Part shown: piece by piece, positions 54,069 through 64,000 of the stretch | Layout: every line of letters begins with the position of its first letter | Position numbering within the stretch: the stretch's first letter is position 1 | Origin: Filobasidium wieringae | Lineage: Eukaryota > Basidiomycota > Tremellomycetes > Filobasidiales > Filobasidiaceae | Direction of reading: 5' to 3' | NCBI GenBank assembly: GCA_001600055.1 | Contig: BCIV01000004.1 | Span: 1,042,430 to 1,106,429 of the forward strand | Length of the DNA stretch: 64,000 bases | Translations under genes and position numbers: made by a program | Notes under the pieces: model-generated | Seen by the model: the letters and a program-made list of their open reading frames with translations, nothing else | Databases searched by the model: none | What the model was told of the DNA's origin: nothing

Positions 54069-54957
54069 ACTGTTCTAGTCCTGACCGAGTAGTCTCGGCA
54101 CAAGCGGATCTTGCAAGGCCAGACGAAGTACATCGCTGCCTTGAAAGCTTGAAACCGTCTATATGCGATCCTTGTCCTATGAAATCAATGTTTGCTATCA
54201 GAACTTCCGACCCAATCCTTTCCCTATGGTCGACAGGTAGCAGATTTGATGAGAATGGAATCGAGAAGTCCGCCGCGTACGTGTGTTGAAACAGCCACTG
54301 CGGTGGTGTCGATGTCGTCCAATCTCGTTCGCAGATCCATGACAATTCCCGGGACTCGCCGTCGATTCTCTAAGCAGGATCCAGTGCGGTTTTGCTTGTG
54401 GAGCGTTCAGTCGGTGTGCATGTTACAGCAGTAGTATATATTCCTGCGAAATTTCCAGCTGATAGGGAGCAGGTGCAAAAGATCCCTGAATTTCTACTCG
54501 ACTCGTTGATATCGATGATCCTGCCGCGGTCAATGAAGATCTACCTGGCGATTCCATTCGCTAATGTTTCCAAAATGACGATGACGGTAGCCATCCGTGG
54601 AGAGCTCGATGGGATGTGTCAAGATATGTTGTATGCCGACTGACGCTGCGTCGAAAGAGCTACCGCTGCGGCGTTAATTGGCGTGAAGCCTCCTTGTTCA
54701 CAGGTGAGACGGCGGCACACGCAGGTGACGCTGTAGAGCAGCAGGATCCCTGTAGAGGGTAGAGCCCTGTCTTGCATGTGAACAGGGTCGAGTCGCATGT
54801 CTGGTCGATACCGTACGTCCATCGGTCGAGAGGGATCGTTGCGACTGAGCGGACATCATCAACACGCTCAATCGACCTCATTCGACCATTCATGACCATC
54901 GAATCAATTCCACGAGCATCCCATCACTCAGCTCGACAATCTCTGTGAATCACAGCC
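54069..54957. other. Intergenic, no gene seen
   Basis: A few ORFs of 60-95 codons without support. It includes the promoter of the Ser/Pro-rich gene. Confidence 0.4.
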
Positions 54958-57065
54958 ATGCAGGCTCAACCTGCCTTCCCTCAAGGTCTTGCTCCACCTG
55001 CCATCCCCCCTCGAGCGAGATCAAGACCGGTCCCGACTAGGAAGAATAGCAGTAATTCACTCGCTCTGGAGAAGACTGGTGATCGTGTTGAGAGACGTAC
55101 TTCCGATACTGGGGAGCAGAGGGGGAGGGTCGATCGGGTTGGGTCGGTCCCTTCTGGGAGCGATGGGATAGGATCGATTGGAATTGCCATGGAAGACACG
55201 GCGATACGAGAACAATCATCTTCATCCTCCTTTCTACAACCTAAACACCATGATCCATCCCAGAATCCTCCTAATTTCCTTTCCATGAACGACACCCCTC
55301 GACCTCTCACTGACGGATTCGATCCCGTTTCGTTCGAGGATCCCGATACATCCAACACCTTGACTCCACAACCACCGCAAATTCTCAGTTTCCCCAGGTT
55401 AGATGAGAGCAAGGGATTTTATGATGCGGATACATCAAGTCATCGAGAGGACGAACGGTATTCATTAGGAAGGAGAACAGAAGGGTCCCCAAGAAGAACG
55501 GCAAGAAGAGTAGGAACTCCCATTATCCCTGAACGAACCACCTCCCGTCCTTCCCTCGACCACAATCCATCCGATCAAGACCCCCACGACCCCCTCAGCG
55601 CCCCTCCCGTTCCTCCCCTAACGACCAGCGAGGGATCAAGAAGACCCAGCTCAAACTTGGCAAACCTCCCAGGAGGTTCGCATTCCTCCAGCACGACCTC
55701 CAGCTCCTTCCCAAGCCCCATAACCACTCCGCAAGAATCCCCGCCGTTCGCGTTTCACCCGCCGAACCCTAATCACCCCCTCGTACAGATCTCCAGTAGC
55801 AGTTCCTCCAGTCTTTTCAAACGGCCTAGAGGGAGCTTACCTGGTGGAGCGGGGTCGAGTTGGTCAGTCCATTCTCAATCCTCCAGTCAACCGGGCGGGA
55901 GTAGGAAAACCTCCGCTCCCCCTTCCTCCACCCCTTCTCAGCCCTCGGTCAACCCCTCGGGGTACGTCAATGCACGGAAAGCGAGGGAGGAAGAGAGACG
56001 GTTGGAGCTGGAACAGAAGAGGGAGACGGAGAAAAACGCTGGGATCGTCGTCAAGGATGGGTATAAGATTGTCGATGGGGTCGAAAAGAAACGGAGCACT
56101 AGTGGGGTTTATACACGTACGTCCGGGTCTTGTATTTCCTCTGTCTCTTAAGGGTCATTCACAGGACGGAAAGGCTGATTCGAAATGACTTTCCCTTTGA
56201 CTCCATAGCGGCCACGTTCCCAGGAGCGACAGCTAAATCACGTACAGTCTCCGCAGGCATGTACACCTCCCACAACCCACCTCCACAAGGATCACCTTCC
56301 CCTCGCACCCCCGAAACGCAATACCCATTCCTCTCCTCCCCTCCCCTCCCCTCCCCCACCCCCAGTCCCTATTTCGGATCGTATGGCAGTCACGGCGGTA
56401 ACAATCCTAGCCCAGGGAGGGAATCGCCCGGGTGGAACGGGGAGGAACGATCGGGGTTGGGGAAGAAGAGGAGTTTCGTTGGGAATTTGATCTCGCCCGG
56501 GTTGAACGGGATGAGGAGTATGACCGATGGGTGGAGGAGGTCTTCGGCCGATTCGACTTTGACTTCGACCCAGGGGATGGGGATGGGGGTGGGGGTGGGG
56601 GATCCCGTCTCTCCTCGCAAGACGAGGACGGGGTCGGCCGGTCTGGGAATGGGTATAGGGTTACAGGCGTCCGCTATGGGGTATACTCTCGAACCCCCCG
56701 AGATGGTCAGGATGAGGAGCGTTTCGGATCAAGCACCATATTCCACGCAACAAGGGTTCGGAATGGCAGATGGAAGGTTGGAGAGGGGCGGTTCGTTCTC
56801 GTCCGGTATCGTCAACCCGTCACAGCAATCGAGCCCTGGGTTCGAGACGGTCTCGGTACCGCCCCCACAACCTCAAACACAAACACGGCCACGAAACGTC
56901 AAGGGTCTTACCCTACCTCTGATGGATCTACATGGGGTAGCGGAACAGGCCGATGCACTGTCCCTGAAAGACTCCTTACCGAACGACCAAGTCACACCGG
57001 GCACGGGTGATGTCCTGGGCATAGTGGCAAAGGGAGTGCGGAGGAAACCAGTTCCACAATCGTGA
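54958..57065 (+). CDS. Disordered Ser/Pro/Gly-rich protein, 671 aa
   Basis: Two exons, 54958-56116 and 56209-57065, are joined by a phase-1 GT-AG intron. The protein is low complexity almost throughout: many SSS and PP runs, RRxS/T-type sites suited to basophilic kinases (RRTSDTGEQR, RRSSADST) and a single charged helix (NARKAREEERRLELEQKRET, about 345-365). Short conserved-looking islands are VKDGYKIVDGVEKKRS and FVGNLISPGLNGMRS. I recognise no domain. Such proteins in fungi are often signalling or cell-polarity scaffolds, but nothing here proves it. It is tail-to-tail with the E1 gene, 130 bp apart. Confidence 0.75.
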
Positions 57066-57195
57066 TCGCCTTGAACGAACCATCGCATCTTGTGAATAAA
57101 GACCAAACAGTTGTAGACAGTACAATTACCCAAATTCATTCCATAATTAACATGCATCTGTATCGTTCCATTCCCCACGAGGTCTCCCTTTCCGA

Positions 57196-60100
57196 TTACT
57201 TCTTGTTCAAGTGGACCAAGACGTATGGGGTCTGTCAGAGAAAGAGACTTCAGTCAGTAAAGCAAGCACGATCGTGTTCTCCTCAGATGCCGGTGACTCA
57301 CCTCGACATCCTCCTCGTTCTCGTCCTCTGCCATGATCTGCAAATCGATGTTCTCGTGACATTAGCATTGAATAGATGACTAACCCAGCTGAACGACTAA
57401 CCTCGACGATGACAGCCTTCTGATGCGCAGGAATTGGCTTTTTCGATACGTTCTCGATCAACTCCGACATACGCATGGTCAATCGCTCCTTGGCCTGTGT
57501 AATCCAAGCTACTGAGCCAGAGTCACCTGAATGAGCGAGAGTGATGAACTTACCTTTTGAGGCGCGGTGAAAGAAGACCACAGCACTGATAGCCCACTCA
57601 AAGTCAATACTGTCCAGCGTGTTGACACTCGGTTCGCTACGTACTGCTGACACCACTCGAAACCATCGAGACGGTAAGACCCTCCTCCTTCTCAAAGTAG
57701 TCGATGAACTCCTGCAGAGTACCCTCCTGTAGATCGAATCGGTTCCACAATGTCCAGTTCTTCTCAGGTGGTCCGAACTATAAGCAAGTTAATCCATAAG
57801 TATCCGCGCAGCATGCCAGGAGGGAACAATCTTTACCTTGACGGGGGCGATGGGCTCCGAGAAACTGACAAATGGCAGTGCTAAGTTGACGAAACCGTTC
57901 TTGTACTGTTCGATATCCTTCTTCTCGTCGATGATCTACACGCATCTCGGAAGGTCAGCGTTCGTGAGTTTCGATTGCGGGTAGCCAGAACACACCTTGT
58001 ACAGCTCGAGACACACCAACCCAGTGGCCAAGGCTGTCGTAGTAGCGATGGCGGGGATGATCTTTCCAGCAATCTGCTTGGTCGCATGAGAGGTAGCTGG
58101 CGAGATTCCGTATGCAATCGCTCTCAAGTTCGAAGCACTAGTGATCTGGGCAATATGGTGATTGGTATCATCATCCTTCTCGAACTCGACAGGAGTCAAC
58201 CTGAAACCGGGAATATCGCTTGGCTTGGGGAGATCCGTCAAGACCTGATCCAAGTCCGCGTCACCACCCGCAGCCTCATTGGCTACAGGTTCGTTCTCGT
58301 TGACCTGAATCTTGACACCTTCTTTAGGCTTGAAAGCGGGAACCTCAATGGTGGCCAAAGTTTTCTTGAAGAACTCTTCATCCGCGTTCCCCTTCAAACC
58401 GTAGTTGAAGGCGTGGAGGTTGGCGGTGGCAACAATGTAGTCGAGCATCACGGGCTGCGAATCAAAATTGGTCAGGTGGGGCTTAGGTCTCTACGATTTG
58501 ACAAACTCACGTTCTCCACACTAAACTCCAAAGGATCTGGGGCTCTTTTGGGGCCAGACCAAAATGGCTGACCGGTCGATGTCACCTGATCACGAGGCAA
58601 GTTGAACAATAACTGCTTGATGTTGTTGTTGTAATCTTCTTCGAACTGTAGCCTAGCCCATTTGATACACTCCTCAAAGCTCGTAGGCTTCTTGGTTTTC
58701 AAAAACTCGAGGATGGTCTTGAGCGTCTCGTATTGCTGTCCGGTGGTCTTCAAGGTATCGACGTAGTTGGTCTGCGACAAGTAGAGGTTGACGTTGTTGG
58801 GAGGGTTGACGAACAACGCATCGAATTGCTCACGAGCCCACTGAATGGTGTGCTCGATAGCGTTGGGGAAATTCTTGACGGTACAAGAAGGAATCGACTT
58901 CTCGGGAGGATCCTGAGAAGAAGAATACGATTCGGTCAAGAAAGGAATGACGACCTGGGTGTTGGCTTTCGTTCCCAAGGTACCTGACTCCAGAAGCGGC
59001 TTTTGGTAGAAAACACATCTGCGGTCCATGTACTGCCTGGCCGCAACGTTGTCGAGAGCGTTTGTGACACCGTCGATGCTGGCGAAGAACGCGTCACCGT
59101 ACTTGTCTTCGGTGTCCTCGCCGACACGATCCTGATGGCTGTGGATCCTTCCCTTGAGATCGGGGTTCATCTCGGCTACCGCAGCAGCAGCACTCTCAGC
59201 CTTGAACTTTCCCAAATCCTTGGCACGGAACAAGAACTGCCTGTTCAAGTTACTCTTCTCGATCGTGTCCAAATCGGTGACCTGAATGTTACCGTGCCCG
59301 GCAGATCCAAGACCCATCATACTCCAGTTCTTGAGCATCTCACACCCAATAGCACCGGACCCGACCAAAAACTCCCTCGTCTCCTGGATCTTCCTCTGGA
59401 AGGTCTTTCCAAAGACAGCGACCTGACTGTCATATCGAGTTCCGGTAGGCGCACATTCCTCCTCCGATGGGATCTGCTGTGGCAAGGACTCGAGGGAATC
59501 GAAGTACAAGTTCTGTACCATAGGGTGGAACTTGGCACTACAAGCCTTCAAGACCTCCTGAGCGACGAATCCACCGATAACTGCGCACATGGGAGGGATC
59601 TCTCCCTTAGCCTGGAAAGCCAATTCGGTGATGACCTTTTCGTCAACTTCATCCTCCAAACCGAGATCCGCCTTTATCTTCTTAGCAAGCTCTACAAGTC
59701 CTTGAGCATCCTGAACGTTTCGCGGTCTAGGTAACGATCCGTGAGCGTCGACGAAGGCAGACAGAGACTGGAATCCTATGTGAAGTGTAGCAGGTCGATC
59801 GAACTTGGCGAAATCGGTATAGAAGTATTCTGGGGTTTTCAACGATTCTTTCAAGGTTTTCTAAACAATCACAGTGATTCATCAGCACTCAACCCTTTCC
59901 GAAGCTACTTCTGGAACTCACAAAAGCGATATCCTTAGGCATCTTGACCTGAGTGAACAGTCCTCCCCTTTCGTACTGTCCCAACCCGGTCGTATCCCCA
60001 ATCGTAAAGGTGTAAGGTCCTTTGACCGTGACCTTCCTAGGCTCACACCCGTTCAACTCGTCCATCCCCTTGACTTCCGAGAACGTGACGAAATCTCCAT

Positions 60101-61120
60101 CCTCCAGGCCGTGTCGCTGTTCGTCCAAACAGGTCACTACCGCTTCCTTGTCTTGATCGATCGAAGCGACGATTCCGGAAAGAGGGTTTTCACCCGTTGG
60201 GTCGACACAGGTGAACTTGGGACCAAAGTCGTTGAATGCGTAACTGAAGGGAGGAAACGGGAATCAGGATTCGTTCCTGCTGTCAAATCAAGCATAAGAG
60301 AACCTACCCGAACAACCCCCTAACATCCGCAGCGATGAAAGCGATACCCTTTTCCCTACAGAACTCATCGATCTCGACTTGTTTATCGAGCAGGGTGTTG
60401 GTCAGGACGACCACTTGAAACCCTTCGATCATATCCGTGGTGATCTCCCCCGATCCAGGAAGGTTGTGGATGGGGACGTAAGAGTTTAATTCGGAAAGAC
60501 GGGGAGCGGTCACTGCGCCTCTTGGTTGTCCCAAGTCTGATTGTCGGAGGAAGAACTGTGGAAGAAGACGTGGTAGGCGATTTAGCAAGAAGTCAAAGTG
60601 TAGTGATTCTCATGACGAAAGCTCACTTGTGACCCCAGATCTTGTACTTCGACTGGGAACGGGTCATAGATGGTTACGCTCTTCACACCCGCCAGAGCGA
60701 TGTTCTTTGCGATCTCTACTCCGAGACCTTTCATTCCGACTATCAGGACGTTCGAGGTTGCCATTCGCTTCATGGCTATTTGAGGCGAATAGAGATAGGT
60801 TAGAAGGAGGTAAAATGAGGCTGATGCAGAAATAAAGACTTGCCCTCATGACCTAACACATAGCTGGGACAGTTCGTATTTGATCAGCTTATGGGGATCT
60901 ATATCGCTGAACAGCGGCAATGCTCACAGTTGTCGAGAGTACAAACTCTCTTCAGGCCCAAAGGGAATGTCATTAGCTCGATTATACTTTACGAAGTCTG
61001 CGGCGCGCTGTCTTACCGTCAACTACAGAACAGAAGAGAGACTCAGTCAGTCACGATCTTCGATCATATATTGAGTGTTTGTAGCTTACTCTGCTGCTCA
61101 TCTACCTGCATTGCCGCCAT
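57196..61120 (-). CDS. UBA1: Ubiquitin-activating enzyme E1
   Basis: Fifteen exons encode 1011 aa, the normal E1 length. The N-terminal exons are 61120-61090 (31 nt), 61022-61017 (6 nt), 60949-60928 (22 nt) and 60863-60844 (20 nt), followed by 60775-60627. They join to [20 protein letters not shown], a canonical E1 start that no simpler splicing yields. Landmarks: [18 protein letters not shown], adenylation-domain [12 protein letters not shown] and [17 protein letters not shown], catalytic Cys592 in [12 protein letters not shown], and a C-terminal ubiquitin-fold domain ending in VLVHLNKK. E1 activates ubiquitin with ATP and passes it to E2 enzymes; it is essential in fungi. The intron after the 20-nt exon is GC-AG (donor gcaagt at 60843). 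Remaining exons: 60555-60308, 60243-59922, 59860-58511, 58454-57996, 57935-57837, 57777-57645, 57585-57554, 57494-57402, 57337-57302, 57231-57196. Confidence 0.96.
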
Positions 61121-61730
61121 TATGAAAGAGTATTTCTGTTTTCGGTTCTCTTGCTTTGTATTGAATGGTACTGTTCGATCTTTTTTCGCTGTTCCTTGAG
61201 AATACAGCTAGGAGTTGTCTAGATAGTTTATTCGGATGTTGTGAACGATTTCTTCTAGATTATCCAGGTCAATATCTAACCATTGGTGAAAGGTATGTGC
61301 CACTGGAATGAGGTCGAGCCATCGAAGGGAGAGCTGAGTAACCCAAACCTGATCCGCGGTGCATCATTTGCTGATGACGTGGACACGTTGCTGTCGCGTT
61401 TCATCAGCGCAGACTTGTCAGACTTGTTATTATAGCTTTTTCTCGTCACGAACTAGCAGACAAGGGAACCACTTGGACGAAGACATGTTCTCAGCTGCCG
61501 TGTCTCATTGCAGATCGATCTCAAGCTTTCGTCGCCTCAAAGTCGATCAGGGATTCTGAACAACGCACACAGCTTCTGTAGAAGCCTAGAAACGTCGGGC
61601 TCTACCAAACGTATCTTCAGATATTTCATCGCTGCGATACGTTACGATACATGACTGCGCAGCCAATCAATGCGGAAAGATGCGGGAACTTCTAGTTCGT
61701 ACTAACGTCCTCCTTCCATAAATCATGGGA
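61121..61730. promoter_or_regulatory. E1 upstream region
   Basis: No supported ORF. It contains the E1 promoter and the 3' flank of the CMD-like gene. No obvious TATA box for E1. Confidence 0.4.
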
Positions 61731-62373
61731 TTACTGTTTCTTCGCTTCCTCGATTACTTCCGAGGCGATGTTAATCCTGCAGTTGCCCATAATTTCCGCG
61801 AGTTGGCGTTAGGTGTTACGAGTTCTCATTCATGTCGACCCTTCGAAGAATGAACACTCACGCATTGAGTCCCGTAGGATATCCACAGTAACCCATGACG
61901 TGTAAAAGGGCTTCCCTGATCTCCACTTCGGTCAGCCCGTTGTGCAGACCTAGCTTGACGTGGAATTTGAGCTGAGATGTCTTTTCCGTTGCTGCGAGGA
62001 TCCTGATAGCGAAGAGGTGGTCAAAGATTGATGGGTCAATAACGTCAAAGGCGAAAAAAGGATTTGGGCTGTATACCAACGAAATCACTGTCAAACTCCT
62101 GTACTTCCTCTCCAGCCCCTCCCGATCCCAGATCGACCCGAACGCGCCACTAAACATGTGCTCATAACTGGGTTTCGCAAAATCCGATTGGGCAGAGAGG
62201 ATGCCATCGAAAGTACCTGGGCTTCCATTGATATCGTCTACCTGTTAATCACTTGTAGCTCAGTGAAGTTACTAGGGCGAGTGATTGATGGGATGTAGAC
62301 ATACCACATCGCGAGCGTGAGCGAGGATGACTTTGCGTGCTTGTTCGACTTCGGCTTGGGTAGGGGAGCTCAT
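61731..62373 (-). CDS. Carboxymuconolactone decarboxylase-like (AhpD fold) protein
   Basis: Exons 62373-62305, 62241-62081, 62002-61862 and 61776-61731 give 138 aa. The order is MSSPTQAEVEQARKVILAHA, FGSIWDREGLERKYRSLTVI, SILAATEKTSQLKFHVKLGL and EIREALLHVMGYCGYPTGLNA, which is the helical CMD/AhpD pattern (R-S-L ... A ... H ... G ... E-I-R-E ... Y-x-G-x-P). The family includes decarboxylases of aromatic breakdown and thiol peroxidase partners; no CxxC motif is seen, so the peroxidase-partner role is unlikely. The second intron uses a less usual gttggt donor (62080), chosen because it restores the family motif. Without it the frame stays open and adds 25 residues. Divergent from the aldo-keto reductase. 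Confidence 0.85.
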
Positions 62374-63145
62374 TTTGATCGTGAATTGCTTGACAAAAAG
62401 GAACTGGAGTGAAGAGACAACGACGTCCAGCTACAGTACACCACAGCCTTATATCATGTGCGGCCTTGCGGAGTGTGTGGAGGCAAGGTGGAGGTCGAGG
62501 TGGAGGGCGGGAACGACGAGTTAAACTCAGGTGATGACAGGCGGGACTTTAAGCTGGCTTGGATGATACAATAGCGTTCTACTTGCGATGAGACCACTAC
62601 GAGTAGAGGTATCTGAGGTCGACGAACTTCGCCCGCCAGATCTGCATGACGAGTTTGAGATTTAGGTGATGGTTTTCACCAGTCGTCTCTCTATTGCCTA
62701 TGGTGCGCCTGAGCCGGGCGATGAAGCGCAGAACTACGTCGGCGCCGACACTGAAGAGGACTAAAAGCATGGATTCTAAGCTTGAAGAGGCAGATCAACG
62801 GGGACTTGAAGGTGATCCCGATGTCCCATTTGTTGAGATGAGACGACGGATGACCAAGACCGATAGGTCGACAACGTGAACAGAGGAAGAGGCCAGGGGT
62901 TTGGTACTGTAATGACGCGCGTGCGATATATGAAACCCGGAATCAGAGAACGACTCGTCATCAGGTGATCCGACGAGAATCGACCGAGTCATCTGCCGAA
63001 AGGTATATTACCGTGACAAGGGGAGATCTCATCCGTGGCCAGCTCATTCGTTCACTTGAACTTGCTTTTACCTTCTCAATCTACTTGGACACACACAGAC
63101 ATATACCTATCCCTACTCGCCACTCAACAACTCTAGCTACTCACC
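62374..63145. promoter_or_regulatory. Divergent promoter region, CMD-like/AKR
   Basis: A 772-bp stretch between two divergent metabolic genes. Short ORFs only; no supported gene. Confidence 0.4.
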
Positions 63146-64000
63146 ATGTCAACCCAAACGGTCAAGCTAAACACGGGAGCGGAGATGCCCGTCGTCGGAT
63201 TAGGCGTACGTCTTTACGTCGTTTCCCGTCTGAATCCATCTTTGTGGCTGAACGAGAGCGATGCCGCAACTCACAGGTCTATATGGGCGATCAGAAGGGA
63301 CAGACTTTTGATACGGTCAAGACTGCTTTGAATGCTGGTTACAGGCATTTCGACACTGTACGTAGGCGGATTTGAGATGGATCGAAAACGGAACTGACGT
63401 GGAGTGGATTGGTAAGGCGGCTTCGTACGGTACGGAGACTGAAGTCGGACGAGCCATTCGAGGTAATCCTGTTCCTCGAAAGGAAGTGTTCGTCACTACC
63501 AAACTAGCGTAAGCCATTGAACTGTCCAGTTGCTCTTGGCGACACCTTGACTGATCTTACAGATCGCTTTTAGTGGAGGAGATCATACTCGTGTCGAAGC
63601 AGCATTCTCGGAATCACTCAAAGCACTCGATATAGAATATATCGATCTTTTCGTCCGTCCCATCTTCCCCTGCTCCGATAATCTCACATACTAATCACCT
63701 TGATCGAATCAGTTGATGCACTGGCCCCAAGCTTCCCCAAGTAACGATTCAGAGGAAGCCATCCCTTACGGAACATCCCCTACTTTCGTGGAGACTTGGA
63801 AACAGATGGAACAGGTCTTCAAGAACGATAAACGATGCAGGGCTATCGGGGTTTCTAATTTCTCTGTGAAGAATTTAGAAATACTTAGGAAAGAGGGGGC
63901 CGAGGTTGTACCGGCTGTCAACCAGGTGTGTCCCGATTTCTAGATGTTCGCTTTTTCCTGACTGATGGACTGATATGTGATGGCACAGGTCGAATCGCAC
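63146..64000 (+). CDS. Aldo-keto reductase, 5' part (runs off the window)
   Basis: Exons 63146-63205, 63277-63357, 63417-63508, 63574-63652, 63713-63925 and 63989 onward are in phase. AKR landmarks: [24 protein letters not shown] with the Asp of the catalytic tetrad, [13 protein letters not shown] with its Tyr, VFVTTKLA with its Lys, YIDLFLMHWP with its His, and [14 protein letters not shown]. AKRs reduce aldehydes, ketones or sugars with NADPH in the cytosol. The cofactor-binding C-terminal part lies beyond 64000, so the substrate class (xylose reductase, glycerol dehydrogenase or other) is undecided. The ATG at 63146 follows a caccATG context. Confidence 0.93.

Noticed and set aside
62003..62080. 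Continuous reading through the CMD-like gene (adds about 25 residues)
   Set aside because: Removing it with a gttggt-cag intron restores the family motif RSLTVISILAAT; reading through interrupts it. The donor is unusual, so this stays slightly open.
1..64000. Transposons, inteins, CRISPR arrays, viral genes
   Set aside because: No transposase, reverse transcriptase, long terminal repeats, spaced repeats or capsid-like proteins were seen on either strand.

Overview
This window is fungal nuclear DNA with a very high density of short spliceosomal introns (mostly 45-90 nt, GT-AG, occasionally GC-AG). Gene content and intron style (TMA22, GOT1, a GPI-type alpha-amylase, 10-20 exons per gene, very small exons) suggest a basidiomycetous yeast, probably Tremellomycetes. 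That placement is inference; no rRNA or other marker gene is present. There is one tRNA gene and I saw no transposon, CRISPR array or prophage.

Two kinds of region alternate. (1) Conserved housekeeping blocks: 6.1-8.3 kb (TMA22, GOT1, then tRNA-Asn); 10.6-18.5 kb (TatD nuclease, zinc alcohol dehydrogenase, AARSD1-type alanyl-tRNA editing protein, an NTF2-like-fold protein); 27.7-35.7 kb (secreted, apparently GPI-anchored alpha-amylase and a Kap120/importin-11 karyopherin); 37.5-49.2 kb (tRNA dihydrouridine synthase 1, a histone-fold TAF8-like protein, an acidic secreted protein, a polyol dehydrogenase, a two-TM protein); 55.0-64.0 kb (disordered Ser/Pro protein, ubiquitin-activating enzyme E1, a carboxymuconolactone-decarboxylase-like protein and the 5' part of an aldo-keto reductase). 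I rebuilt the exons of most of these by hand, and the summed exon lengths keep an open frame to the stop codon.

(2) Between the blocks lie patches of short, mostly intronless orphan genes (about 170-280 codons) at 1.1-3.2, 18.8-27.1 and 50.0-54.1 kb. Several are visibly paralogous but strongly diverged. They share a plan: a Ser/Thr/Asp-rich N-terminus, a helical C-terminal half with recurrent Trp residues, and usually a TATA box 70-125 bp before the ATG. At least three copies are broken or apparently broken (in-frame TGA, possible in-frame TAG, frameshift), as in a family under birth-and-death turnover. This is the best candidate here for an undescribed system; its function is unknown.

Other points: the E1 gene appears to contain a 6-nt exon and a GC-AG intron; the amylase an 11-nt exon; the AlaX-type gene a 16-nt exon inside its catalytic CCGTH motif; and a small coiled-coil gene is built from a 54-bp tandem repeat.
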